64,000 bases of DNA from Lachnospiraceae bacterium (GCA_022845955.1 AP025576.1:2418001-2482000); one strand, 5' to 3'. Counted from the stretch's first letter, positions 36,249-44,868 are shown. The notes: a model not told the origin generated them from the letters alone. Numbers and translations are program-made.

Positions 36249-37256
36249 TCAGGAGGGCTGTTCCGGGAACGGAGCGAAGGAAACCGGCCTGATAAGCCTT
36301 CCAAGTGAGCGGATTGCAGGCTCTTGCTCCTGCCCCCGCGGCAGGACGGCCCGGGTGATCGGACTGTTGTTATAGGTGGTAAAAAAGTATTCCTGGGCGG
36401 ACAGGTTGATAAAAGCGGTGTATTGGGTAAAATCAGCGGTATTCCGGTCCGTCATGACCACCCCTTTGGGGATGCTGACACTATCCAGAAGATGAAAACC
36501 CGTAATAACGGCTTCTTCCGGGGTGTTAGGCTGGGTAGCGTGGCTTTTTTGGAAAGCTGCCCTGACAAAGCGGGACGGCGGCGCGTAATCTCCCGGCAGG
36601 CCGAGGCCGCCGGAACCCTGGCCGAAGGGGGGCAGATGGACACCCGACCATTCCTTATCCTGCATCTGCCAGGGGGAAAGGTTGCTGTAATTTCTCAGAT
36701 TTGTCATATGCCAGGCAAAGCCGGGGCTGTTGGTAAGGATACCTATGCGGTTATTCATGACAAACAGCCCTTCTTCCGTCTTTTCAACGGCCGCACATTT
36801 ACCGCTTTTATCTGCCAGGATCCAGTGGAGGGGCGCTACGGTACCGGTAATGGAATCCTCCATGCCTACGATCCGGATGGTGGAGAGCAGGGTATCTGCC
36901 TCTTCCACGCTGGCGCACTGGCCCAGGAGAAAATGCAGAAGCTCGGTGGCGGCAACCGGCGGCCTCATATCTTCCCGTGACTGAAGGGGATCATAGGCGG
37001 CAAAGCCGGGAAAATATAAAACAGCGGCCCCGAAGCCTTTTTCATTTACGCCGTCTGCAAAAAGGACAGGGGAGATATCCTGGCCGATTGCCATAAAGCT
37101 GTATTGATTGCGCACGGTGTGGGTGTTTGCCAGATTGTTCCACCGGTATCCCTTCGGTACAAAGTAAAGGCTGGGATCCAGCGGATACGAAAAGTCCATG
37201 GTACGCCCCAGATATATTTCGCCCTGGGTAGTCTGCATGGTCATTGCAGTACACAT
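36249..37256 (-). CDS. Choloylglycine hydrolase family enzyme (bile salt hydrolase / penicillin V acylase-like)
   Basis: 335 aa. Starts MCTAMTM, so Cys2 becomes the N-terminal nucleophile after Met removal. Other Ntn-hydrolase residues are in place: Arg18 and Asp21 (GRTMDF), Asn71 (GVNEKG), Asn176 (LTNSPGF) and Arg229 (PPSRFVRA). These match the active-site set of conjugated bile acid hydrolases and penicillin V acylases; sequence inspection alone does not separate the two. No signal peptide, so cytoplasmic. Monocistronic, with a hairpin terminator at 36194-36231. Confidence 0.9.
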   Translation of the reverse strand: MCTAMTMQTTQGEIYLGRTMDFSYPLDPSLYFVPKGYRWNNLANTHTVRNQYSFMAIGQDISPVLFADGVNEKGFGAAVLYFPGFAAYDPLQSREDMRPPVAATELLHFLLGQCASVEEADTLLSTIRIVGMEDSITGTVAPLHWILADKSGKCAAVEKTEEGLFVMNNRIGILTNSPGFAWHMTNLRNYSNLSPWQMQDKEWSGVHLPPFGQGSGGLGLPGDYAPPSRFVRAAFQKSHATQPNTPEEAVITGFHLLDSVSIPKGVVMTDRNTADFTQYTAFINLSAQEYFFTTYNNSPITRAVLPRGQEQEPAIRSLGRLIRPVSFAPFPEQPS

Positions 37257-37310
37257 AATAAACCTCCTGCTATGTGGTTATGGTTATGTATATTCGTGGA
37301 GATGGTGGGT

Positions 37311-37457
37311 GATACCGTGTTACTGCTCACTCCGTGACCAGTAACATGCATAAATCCATTTAAAATCGCCTACGGTGATGGGATTTATGCACTCTTGAAT
37401 CACTTTCTCACGTACTGTGCAGTAAATGCACAGTACTGAGTGAACAGTAGCGATACC
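37311..37457. repeat. Composite palindromic repeat block
   Basis: The gap 37257-37584 is filled by nested inverted repeats. Copy 1 of a palindrome at 37319-37345 has arms GTTACTG/CAGTAAC with inner TCAC/GTGA. Next come arms GCATAAATCC (37348-37357) and GGATTTATGC (37381-37390), then GTACTGTGCA-GTAAA-TGCACAGTAC (37412-37436), and GAGTGAACAGTAGCGATACC (from 37438), a partial inverted copy of the first palindrome. A near-identical copy of the first palindrome occurs at 58420-58442. A possible promoter (TTGCCT...TAGAAT) follows at about 37490-37520. Confidence 0.75.
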
Positions 37458-37584
37458 GTTCAATGCCCGCTTCATAGATGGGAAAAGCAATTGCCTGCCG
37501 GTGGGGTTTGGTGCTAGAATAGAAAAAGAAAGCGACCGTTATGGAGTTTACTCTGCAAATAAGGCAAGGAGATTCGATTGGAAT

Positions 37585-38217
37585 ATGGATAAGAGGATGA
37601 TTCGGGTAGTCAGGAAAAAGGATGAGTTTTCTGCGGAATATCAGGTAGGGGATGTTTTTGAAGTGGAGAGCACCTGGTATGGCGGGGTGAATGTGAGCAG
37701 TAAAACGGGGATTCCGCTGTCCCTGGATGAGGAGGAGTATGAACCTTTTGAGGAGGAGACGGAGCGCGTAAGGGCTGTGGATCCGTATTCATACAATCTG
37801 GGGGTTATGGATTGTTTCTGTGAAATGGTCGGCGCGGGAGTGAAAGGGCTGGCTATGAGCCACCCCTTTGGCACCAGGGAGGAGAGGGACTCTTATCTGG
37901 AGGAGGTCAGGGGGCTTTGCAGGAAATATGGGATAAGCTTCTATGCGGAGGATGAGGCGTTTCTGACGGATTTGTTTCCGGAAAGGCTGAATAAGGGAAC
38001 CTATAATTTTCTGTTTTTTGCGGAGGATAAGGTGCTTGATGCATATCTTGCATTAAAGGAAGAACAGCGTACCCTGCTTGGAAACGGGGGATATACGAAG
38101 CAGAAAAGCTATGAGCTGGCGCAGGAATTCGGCCGTCTTTTATCCTATCCGGAGGATGGGATTGAGCGGTTGATCCGGAAGGCGGCTCAGGAGAGGGAGG
38201 CTGGTGACGAGGATTGA
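37585..38217 (+). CDS. Hypothetical protein, first gene of a two-component operon
   Basis: 210 aa if started at ATG 37585 (AAGGAG about 13 bases upstream); a GTG at 37501 and an ATG at 37597 are alternatives. The N-terminal ~50 residues are beta-rich (RVVRKKDEFSAEYQVGDVFEVES), followed by a mixed alpha/beta region (GVMDCFCEMVGAGVKGLAMSHPFGTREERDSYLEEVRGLCRKYG). No signal peptide. I do not recognise the family. Its stop overlaps the next gene's TTG start, so it belongs with the secreted FG-GAP-like protein and the two-component genes. Confidence 0.7.
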   Translation: MDKRMIRVVRKKDEFSAEYQVGDVFEVESTWYGGVNVSSKTGIPLSLDEEEYEPFEEETERVRAVDPYSYNLGVMDCFCEMVGAGVKGLAMSHPFGTREERDSYLEEVRGLCRKYGISFYAEDEAFLTDLFPERLNKGTYNFLFFAEDKVLDAYLALKEEQRTLLGNGGYTKQKSYELAQEFGRLLSYPEDGIERLIRKAAQEREAGDED

Positions 38218-39338
38218 AAAAAAAGACAGGGCGGCGCCTGTTTCAGACAGGCCTGCTTATGCTGGCGGCTTTCTTTTTCCTGGAGACGGGATTTTGGGGG
38301 AAAGGCTGTCCCGGTTCGGTGGAAGCGGCATCAGGGGAAAATGCGGAGGAACTGCAGCTTCAATATGAGGAATACCGGCAGCGGTTTGATGCGATTGGGC
38401 AGGTTTCCGATATTCCGGGGCAGGATTTTAATATAATCGGTTCCCAGGTTTTCCCTGTGACGCTGGAGACATACGGGGAGATTTTGTTTATTCCGGCGCT
38501 GGATGCCAAGTACAACCGCATGGCTATTTTTCTGGCGGATGCGGATGAGAAAATTGTGTATAAGACGGATCAGCTGGAATCCAATAACCGGAACAAAGGA
38601 GAGCTGCGGCAGCCGAACCAGGGCATTGCGGCGGTTTCCTTTCAGGATGTGGACGGCGACGGGCTTACGGATATCGTGCTGATCACAACCTGTAAAAATG
38701 AAAAGGAAGCGTTCTTCCGGGATACCTATAAGGTGGGGGAGGTTTTGTTCCGGAAGGATCAGGGCTTTTACCGGGACTGGAGGCTCTCCGATAAGATTAA
38801 CCGGTTCAGCATGAACAAGAGTATCCGGTTTGTCACCTCCTTCGTACGGGACGGGAACTCGGTGGAATTCCTGTATACAGCCACGACCCAGGACGAACTT
38901 CTACGGCAGGGATTCGAGATCTTTAACGAGCTGTGTTACTGGAGGGATTTTGAGAAGATGGGAAGGCTGCGGGTGGTTCCCGGGATCTACAGCATGGCGG
39001 ACTATGACGTGTTCATGATCTATCTGGTGAACGAGCAGGGGTATATTGTTTGGAGCTTCCAGCCCATGCGGGATTATGATAACCTCTATGCCCTCAAGGG
39101 AATCACCTGCAGGGATATTGACGGGGACGGTCTGAAGGATATTGTGGTACTGGCCCGATACAGCTATGAGGATGATAACAATGAGCTGGTTATCACCAGT
39201 GATTATGATATTTATTACCAGAGGACCGGAGGCTTTTATGCCGACACGGAATTCAAAAAGCTCTATCAGAGCGTCGAAGAGGATACGATGGAGGGGCTGG
39301 TTCAGAAGGCCAGGGCCTTCTGGGGATGGAGTGCGTGA
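38214..39338 (+). CDS. Secreted FG-GAP/VCBS-like protein
   Basis: 374 aa from TTG 38214, overlapping the preceding TGA by 4 bp. Signal peptide over residues ~1-40 (RRLFQTGLLMLAAFFFLETG, then VEAASG as a likely signal peptidase I site). Two Ca2+-binding FG-GAP-type loops: FQDVDGDGLTDIVLIT and CRDIDGDGLKDIVVLAR, about 160 residues apart, suggesting a partial beta-propeller outside the cell. Lies 19 bp before an OmpR-type regulator gene, so it may provide the extracellular input for that system. Ligand unknown. Confidence 0.78.
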   Translation: MKKKTGRRLFQTGLLMLAAFFFLETGFWGKGCPGSVEAASGENAEELQLQYEEYRQRFDAIGQVSDIPGQDFNIIGSQVFPVTLETYGEILFIPALDAKYNRMAIFLADADEKIVYKTDQLESNNRNKGELRQPNQGIAAVSFQDVDGDGLTDIVLITTCKNEKEAFFRDTYKVGEVLFRKDQGFYRDWRLSDKINRFSMNKSIRFVTSFVRDGNSVEFLYTATTQDELLRQGFEIFNELCYWRDFEKMGRLRVVPGIYSMADYDVFMIYLVNEQGYIVWSFQPMRDYDNLYALKGITCRDIDGDGLKDIVVLARYSYEDDNNELVITSDYDIYYQRTGGFYADTEFKKLYQSVEEDTMEGLVQKARAFWGWSA

Positions 39339-39357
39339 AAGGAGTTTTTAACCGCAT

Positions 39358-40014
39358 ATGATTAAGATACTTGTAGTGGATGACGAGAAGCCGATATGTG
39401 ATTTGATCGATCTGAATCTGTCCGCCTCCGGCTATCAGTGCAGGACCGTGCAGGACGGCCTGGAGGCATTAAATATCATAGAAAGCGACCCTTTTGACTT
39501 GATCCTGCTGGATATCATGCTGCCGGGGGCGGACGGCTACGACATCATGGAATACATACGGCCCATGGGGATTCCGGTTATTTTTATTACGGCGAAGCAT
39601 GAGGTGCGGGATCGGGTGAAGGGTCTGAAGCTGGGGGCGGATGATTATCTGGTGAAGCCATTTGATGTGGTGGAGCTGGTGGCCAGAGTGGAGGCGGTGC
39701 TGCGGCGGTATAACAAAACGGAGCAGATTCTGACTGCCGGGGATGTGTCCGTGGATGTGGAGGCGCACCGGGTGACAAAGGCAGGGAAGCCGGTGGAGCT
39801 GACCAATAAGGAATTCGGCCTGCTTGTGCTTTTTATCCGGAATAAAAACGTGGCCCTGTTCCGGGAAACGCTGTATGAAAAGGTGTGGGAGGGGGAGTAC
39901 TTCGGCGACAGCCGCACCCTGGATCTCCATGTGCAGCGCCTGCGCAGGAAACTGGGATGGGAACACAGTCTGGTGGCGGTATATAAGGTAGGCTACCGCT
40001 TAGAGGTATCGTAA
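39358..40014 (+). CDS. OmpR-family response regulator
   Basis: 218 aa. Receiver with Asp52 (LILLDIMLPGADGYD) and Lys in YLVKPFDVVELVARV; winged helix with LTNKEFGLLVLFIRN and the terminal VYKVGYRLEVS. TAATG overlap with the kinase start shows translational coupling. Partner of the kinase at 40014. Confidence 0.94.
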   Translation: MIKILVVDDEKPICDLIDLNLSASGYQCRTVQDGLEALNIIESDPFDLILLDIMLPGADGYDIMEYIRPMGIPVIFITAKHEVRDRVKGLKLGADDYLVKPFDVVELVARVEAVLRRYNKTEQILTAGDVSVDVEAHRVTKAGKPVELTNKEFGLLVLFIRNKNVALFRETLYEKVWEGEYFGDSRTLDLHVQRLRRKLGWEHSLVAVYKVGYRLEVS

Positions 40015-41423
40015 TGAAATTTTCCTTAAAGCTGCTGCTGTGTACGATGATTGTCATGGCGCTGGCATTCGGATTCAGCGGATTTTATTTTGTGAACTAT
40101 GTGTTTGAGACCTCCCTGGACAGGGAGATAAAGCAGGCCCTGGATGAAAGCAGCATCCTGCGCTTTGCTTTTGAAACGGCGGCCCTGAACGTGCCTGCCA
40201 AGTATGACGTGCTGCAGGATCATACGGTGGAACAGATCGCCTCCAACCTGGAGACAGGGGGGCATGATACCAGCCGTATGCTCCGGGTTTCCGACGAGCA
40301 GAAGAACGTGCTGTATATCAGCAGCGGCTTTGATGCCGGAGACGGGCTTCTGGAGCAGACGGATGAAACGACCAGGACCTACCGGGTGATGCGCAGAGAG
40401 GACCGGTACTTTATCCAGACGGGCATGACGGTGAACGCCCTGGACCGGATTCTGTATCTGGAGACTATGAAGGATGTGTCGGAGGTGTTCCGGGAGAGGG
40501 CACTGGGCTTTTCCGTTTACCGCAGGGTAACGGTGATCATGCTGATTCTGGGTACCGTGATCATGCATCTCATCGCCTCCTTCCTCAGCAAGCCTATCCG
40601 TCTGCTCACAAAAGCCACCAAGCGGATGTCGGCGGGGGAATACGGCTACCGGGCAAGGCAGGTGAGCAACGATGAGCTGGGGCAGCTGACCATGGATTTT
40701 AACCAGATGGCCAACGTGCTGGAGGAGAATATCAACAAGCTGGAGGAAGAAATCCAGGCAAGGGAGGATTTTGTGGCCGCCTTTGCCCATGAATTGAAAA
40801 CCCCTCTGACTGCCATCATCGGTTATGCGGACATGCTGCGTTCCCGGAAGCTGGATGAGGAAAAGAGTTTCCTGTCCGCCAACTATATCTATACGGAAGG
40901 AAAACGTCTGGAGGCCATGTCCCTGCGCCTTCTGGAAATTATTGTGACCAGAAGGGAGAAGGTGGAATTCCAGACGGTATCCGCTGAAGTGCTGTTCACC
41001 TATCTGGAAGATATGTTTGTTTCCAACAGGGACATGGCGTTCCATTTCTCCTATGAGCCGGGAATGGTGCGGGCGGAAGCCAACCTTATCAAATCCGTTC
41101 TGGTTAATCTGCTGGATAATGCCTGCAAGGCCTCCGAACCCGGAAGCCCTGTTGCGGTAACCGGCGTCCGTGTGAAAGGCGGCTACCGGTTTTCGGTGAA
41201 GGACCAGGGAGTGGGGATCCCTGCACAAGAGCAGAAGAATATCATCAAAGCTTTTTATATGGTGGACAAGTCCCGTTCCCGGAGCAAAAACGGAGCGGGC
41301 CTGGGGCTGGCGCTGTGTACCCAGATACTGCTTTTGCACGGCAGTAAACTGGAGATAGAAAGTTCACCGGGAAAAGGCTCCTGCATCAGCTTTGTCCTGC
41401 CGGATAGAGGAGAAGAGGAATGA
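40014..41423 (+). CDS. Sensor histidine kinase (HAMP-HisKA-HATPase)
   Basis: 469 aa. Membrane span ~5-28, extracellular sensor ~30-165, second span (VIMLILGTVIMHLIASFL), HAMP (SKPIRLLTKATKRMSAGEYGYRA), H-box AAFAHELKTPLTAIIGYADML, N-box NLLDNACKAS and G-boxes KDQGVGIP and GAGLGLALCTQILLLHG. Start codon overlaps the regulator stop; end overlaps the next gene by ATGA. Confidence 0.94.
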   Translation: MKFSLKLLLCTMIVMALAFGFSGFYFVNYVFETSLDREIKQALDESSILRFAFETAALNVPAKYDVLQDHTVEQIASNLETGGHDTSRMLRVSDEQKNVLYISSGFDAGDGLLEQTDETTRTYRVMRREDRYFIQTGMTVNALDRILYLETMKDVSEVFRERALGFSVYRRVTVIMLILGTVIMHLIASFLSKPIRLLTKATKRMSAGEYGYRARQVSNDELGQLTMDFNQMANVLEENINKLEEEIQAREDFVAAFAHELKTPLTAIIGYADMLRSRKLDEEKSFLSANYIYTEGKRLEAMSLRLLEIIVTRREKVEFQTVSAEVLFTYLEDMFVSNRDMAFHFSYEPGMVRAEANLIKSVLVNLLDNACKASEPGSPVAVTGVRVKGGYRFSVKDQGVGIPAQEQKNIIKAFYMVDKSRSRSKNGAGLGLALCTQILLLHGSKLEIESSPGKGSCISFVLPDRGEEE

Positions 41424-42250
41424 AAAAGAAAGTAAGGAACCTGTCCTTCCTGCTGTTTGTGGTACTGATTATGGCGTTTTCCATATGGGGGCCGGAAGCC
41501 CTGGCCAAATACAAGGATCGGGCGATACTGGATGAAACCCATGCACAGGCGGTGGAATCCGCATCGGAGGGCTACCGGTATACATTGAACAGCAACGAAA
41601 AGCTTTATATCCTGTCCCGGTGCCTGAACAGCCAGAACCTTCCGGAGAGTGAACAGAACGCCCTGACCAGGAAAGAGGCGGAAGAGTTGGATTATACGGA
41701 TCTGGAAGGGACCTATGCCTTTGTGGTGAACCACAGAGGACCTTCCGGAAAGGAAATCACCAGCGAGGAAATCTACGAGGCCTGCAACAAGGGGCTGGAT
41801 ATGCTGAAAAGCCTGGCTATCCTGCCGGATGGGGTCAGGGACGTGGATGCCGCCTCTTATGATGCCACGCTGTATTCCGCCATCGATGTGCCGGAACCCC
41901 AGAATAATGTGGCGGTATGGAAAATGAGCCTGTCCACCAGCCAGAAGAATTACAACAAGGAAAACCGTCTGATTGATGCCTATATCGATGCAGATGACGG
42001 GAAAATTTATGAATTCTATGTCCGCACATCGCTTGATTGGGAGCAACTGGATCCGGACGATATCGTGGCTGAATGGGGCAGCTATATGGGACTTACGGAT
42101 CCCCGGCCCTATGAAGCGGCCAATCCCCTGATGGAATCCACCCCCTATTTCCGCAAGTATGTATTCAGCGGTATGGGAAACGGGGAAACTGTGGTTACCG
42201 TTGGATTTTATGAAGGAATCAACGAATTATTTTTAAAAATTTCCAAATGA
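41420..42250 (+). CDS. Hypothetical secreted/membrane-anchored protein coupled to the kinase gene
   Basis: 276 aa, ATGA overlap with the kinase. N-terminal hydrophobic segment (LSFLLFVVLIMAFSIWGPEAL) works as signal or anchor; the remainder is extracellular and contains no domain I can name. A central segment EEIYEACNKGLDMLKSLAILPDGV and a C-terminal beta-rich half (GKIYEFYVRTSLDWEQLDPDD) stand out. Co-expression suggests it modulates the sensor. Convergent with the ABC permease gene 4 bp away. Confidence 0.7.
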   Translation: MKKKVRNLSFLLFVVLIMAFSIWGPEALAKYKDRAILDETHAQAVESASEGYRYTLNSNEKLYILSRCLNSQNLPESEQNALTRKEAEELDYTDLEGTYAFVVNHRGPSGKEITSEEIYEACNKGLDMLKSLAILPDGVRDVDAASYDATLYSAIDVPEPQNNVAVWKMSLSTSQKNYNKENRLIDAYIDADDGKIYEFYVRTSLDWEQLDPDDIVAEWGSYMGLTDPRPYEAANPLMESTPYFRKYVFSGMGNGETVVTVGFYEGINELFLKISK

Positions 42251-42254
42251 GCCT

Positions 42255-43892
42255 CTATTTGATGCGGAAGGTTTTGGGCGCTTTCCGGTACACCAGGAGT
42301 AACGCCAATGCGATATACATAACCGTGAAGGCCAGCACGCCCAGCGTAAAGGCGCTCCCTTTCACCTTGATTTCCAGACACAGAAAGCAGAGCACATACA
42401 TCATCACATTGATGGTGGAAAAGAACGGGTTTTTAATTTTCAGGCTTTCCGAATAAGGCTGGAAAATATAATACAGGCAGAGATGATGTGCCGTAAAAAG
42501 GACGGACAGCAATAAAATAGTGAGGCAGAACAGCAGCATATCCATGGTGAACACACTTGTGCCGGCCAGCAGGCAGAACAGGAACGCCGCCAGGCACAGA
42601 GCCGCCGCTATGACACCGTCATAAAGGCAGACATGCAGCAGGCGGATCCGGAAGTTGTGCAGGATGGTATCCGGCCTCCGGTAAAAGGAATAATGCAGCA
42701 TATCCTTGTCACAGTTGTAGAACATGGCGCGGCAGGCCTTGTCCGCCACGGTGAGAAAATACATGATGTAGACAAAGGAAGGCAGCAGCAGTGTCGTCAG
42801 GTTGGCGCTCAGTTTTACTGCGGCCTCCCGGTTGGTGACAAGCAGGAGGATGGATGCGGCAAATAAAGCCCCTACGATTAAAAGGCGATAGGATACCGGA
42901 CGGATCAGCTGCCGCCTGTGTCTGGCAAAAAACAGGGAATTAAAGTACGCATAGCCCTGGTGGGAAGAGGAATGGGGCCTGATCGAGGAGGAAATTTCCA
43001 CATCCTTTTCCCGGATTTCCACCTCCTTGAAAGAGGAGCCGGAGGAGGTTTTCAGCATGGTAGAAAGCAGAAAATTCAGGTCGATGGAGCGCGGCAGCTT
43101 CTTCCCGTATTCCCGGTAGCCGGCAGCGATGTAATAAAGGCCCGCACCGCCCAGGGCCAGATAGCAGGCGATCAGGACGGGATGAAGGAGGACGGCGGCT
43201 GCGGGGAAGGAAATCCCCAGAAAGGGGAGCAGATACCCTCCGGCAAGCCCGGTTCCGATAGCTGCCCAACTGCAAGCCATACTCCGGTTATATACCTTTC
43301 CCGTCCGGTCAAAGACAAACAGCTGAAAGGCTTCCCCCATCATCCGGAACGCGGCAAGCATAATCCAAAGGAAGATTCCCTGTAATACAGTGCCGCCCAG
43401 AAGCCCGGAAAAAAGGATAAGAAAGGGCAGGTAGCAGAGGAAAAAAGGGACGTATTTCAGAACCAGAGCCGCCCGTGTATAGCTGCGCGCATCCGTATGC
43501 ATGTATTTGATAAGCGTGATTTTGTCCCTGGTTACAGTGAAAATCTGGCTGTCCCCGAAGGCACCCAGCAGACAGTTCAGGAAAAATAAGATCTGCACCA
43601 TCAGGGAAAAAGAATCCTCCTGCAGGGAAGGCCGCTTCGCTATTAACATCTGTATGGGCAGCAGCACAAAGAAAAACAAGTACAGCGGCTTCCCGGCCAG
43701 ATCGATAAGCTGGCGTATGAGAAAAGCCGCACAGGCCAGTATACGCTTCAACGGATAATGGGAATACAGAGAATCCGGTATCCATTTTCCGACAATCCAG
43801 AGCCGTTTCAGATAAAACAGAAAGCTGTTTACCCAAAGTGTGGTTCTCAAAGATATGATTTGCTTTATTATACTATTCATGGGCATTTTCAT
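42255..43892 (-). CDS. ABC transporter membrane subunit, large ABC-2-like protein
   Basis: 545 aa with around 12 hydrophobic segments in two blocks separated by a cytoplasmic loop (~275-320). No recognised motif, but it overlaps the end of an ABC ATPase gene, so it should be the permease. Starts at 43892, 43886 or 43880 are all ATG; 43886 has the best-spaced AAAGG. The large size suggests a fused two-half exporter or a processing/immunity permease. Substrate unknown. Confidence 0.75.
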   Translation of the reverse strand: MKMPMNSIIKQIISLRTTLWVNSFLFYLKRLWIVGKWIPDSLYSHYPLKRILACAAFLIRQLIDLAGKPLYLFFFVLLPIQMLIAKRPSLQEDSFSLMVQILFFLNCLLGAFGDSQIFTVTRDKITLIKYMHTDARSYTRAALVLKYVPFFLCYLPFLILFSGLLGGTVLQGIFLWIMLAAFRMMGEAFQLFVFDRTGKVYNRSMACSWAAIGTGLAGGYLLPFLGISFPAAAVLLHPVLIACYLALGGAGLYYIAAGYREYGKKLPRSIDLNFLLSTMLKTSSGSSFKEVEIREKDVEISSSIRPHSSSHQGYAYFNSLFFARHRRQLIRPVSYRLLIVGALFAASILLLVTNREAAVKLSANLTTLLLPSFVYIMYFLTVADKACRAMFYNCDKDMLHYSFYRRPDTILHNFRIRLLHVCLYDGVIAAALCLAAFLFCLLAGTSVFTMDMLLFCLTILLLSVLFTAHHLCLYYIFQPYSESLKIKNPFFSTINVMMYVLCFLCLEIKVKGSAFTLGVLAFTVMYIALALLLVYRKAPKTFRIK

Positions 43893-44586
43893 CCTTTAAC
43901 AATTCAACAATCCGTTCTTCAAAATCCTTTTCCGCAAGCAGGGAATGATCAAGCTGCTGCAGACAGCCGTCGCTGAGCACCACAATCTCGTCGCAGAGAT
44001 CCGTAGCCAGCTGCAGGATATGAGTGGAAAAAATAAGGATATGATCCTGCTTGATTTCCCGTAAAAGCTGCTTGATTTCCAGCGCCACCACCACATCAAA
44101 GGATGTGAGCGGTTCGTCCAGCAGGATGACGGGAGGCCGGGCGATAAGGAAACAAAGCATCTGGACTTTGTTTTTCATGCCGTGGGAATAGCCCTTTATC
44201 AGCTTATGTCTGTCCTGTTCCTCCATCTTTACCATATCGAAATATTCATCAATGGTTTTCTCCGGCGCTTTTTTCTCCTGAAGGATATCCATGTAAAACC
44301 GGATAAACTCATAGCCGGTCAAAAAATCCGGCAGAACAGGAGTGGAAAATACATAGCCTACCTGCGAAGGTGTCAGAGGGCTGACACAGCCGTCCTCCTC
44401 CAGCAGGCAGACCTGTCCCCCGTCCGCCTGTACCTCATCGGTAAGACAGTTGAACAAAGTAGTTTTTCCGGCCCCGTTTCTTCCGAGAAGGACATATATT
44501 TTCCCCTTTTCAAAGGAAAAACTGCAGTCCTTCAGCACAGTTTTCGAACCATAGTTTTTTTGGATGTGTTCCAATTGCAGTATCAT
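43873..44586 (-). CDS. ABC transporter ATPase
   Basis: 237 aa, ATG with AAAAGGAGAT upstream. Walker A LLGRNGAGKTTLF, Q-loop-region VGYVFSTPVLPDFLTG, signature YSHGMKNKVQMLCFL, Walker B VILLDEPLTSFD, and His switch FSTHIL. Couples with the overlapping membrane-protein gene. Upstream mRNA contains a short reading frame and a strong terminator hairpin, which suggests that transcription into this gene is attenuated. Confidence 0.92.
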   Translation of the reverse strand: MILQLEHIQKNYGSKTVLKDCSFSFEKGKIYVLLGRNGAGKTTLFNCLTDEVQADGGQVCLLEEDGCVSPLTPSQVGYVFSTPVLPDFLTGYEFIRFYMDILQEKKAPEKTIDEYFDMVKMEEQDRHKLIKGYSHGMKNKVQMLCFLIARPPVILLDEPLTSFDVVVALEIKQLLREIKQDHILIFSTHILQLATDLCDEIVVLSDGCLQQLDHSLLAEKDFEERIVELLKDENAHE

Positions 44587-44618
44587 CTGCGATCTCCTTT
44601 TCTTTTGAAAATAAACAA

Positions 44619-44662
44619 ACAGGCACAGCCCGCATCCTGGTAAAGGGGCGGACTATGCCTGT
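44619..44662 (-). terminator. Leader terminator/attenuator before the ABC ATPase
   Basis: A 15-bp stem on the minus strand: ACAGGCATAGTCCGC pairs with GCGGGCTGTGCCTGT using only two G-U pairs, 14-nt loop, followed by TTGTTTATTTTC. It lies between the leader reading frame and the ATPase start, so it must be read through or destabilised for ABC expression. Confidence 0.75.
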
Positions 44663-44670
44663 ATTTCCTG

Positions 44671-44748
44671 TTATGATGTATTACGCTGTAAAGCAGCCTG
44701 GTATAAGAGCTTGTACGGTCGGGCAGCGTCGCCGGCGGCGTCGTCCAT
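44671..44748 (-). CDS. Putative leader peptide (25 aa)
   Basis: ATG 44748, preceded by AGAAAGGA 8 bases upstream; ends TAA at 44671-44673. The peptide begins MDDAAGDAARPYKLL and is neutral to slightly basic, with no signal sequence. Its stop codon is only 8 nt before the 5' arm of the attenuator stem, so a ribosome pausing at the end of the frame would sterically block the stem base. No runs of a single amino acid codon are seen. That it is translated is inferred from the ribosome binding site and position. Confidence 0.5.
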   Translation of the reverse strand: MDDAAGDAARPYKLLYQAALQRNTS

Positions 44749-44806
44749 AGCGGGTATCCTTTCTTCCTCTTACTTAGCAGTTAGAGTCGGTTAAAATATT
44801 TTATTT

Positions 44807-44835
44807 ATTATAAGGAAGGATAGGAAATTTTACAA
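44807..44835 (-). promoter_or_regulatory. Promoter for the leader-ABC transcript
   Basis: On the minus strand TTGTAA (44830-44835), 17 bp, TATAAT (44807-44812). Gives a leader of about 50 nt before the small reading frame. Confidence 0.7.
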
Positions 44836-44868
44836 GATCGGTATTTACATTTTTACAAAATCTTTACA
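44829..44868. repeat. Four TTTACA direct repeats around the -35 region
   Basis: TTTACA begins at 44829, 44844, 44852 and 44863. The last pair is spaced by 11 bp, the usual phasing of OmpR-type regulator half-sites; the set overlaps and lies just upstream of the ABC promoter. A candidate target for the OmpR-type regulator encoded at 39358. The remainder of the gap up to 45049 holds nothing I can identify. Confidence 0.55.

Noticed and set aside
40026..41339. 437-codon minus-strand frame opposite the histidine kinase gene
   Set aside because: Antisense shadow of a clear HisKA/HATPase protein with translational coupling to its neighbours.
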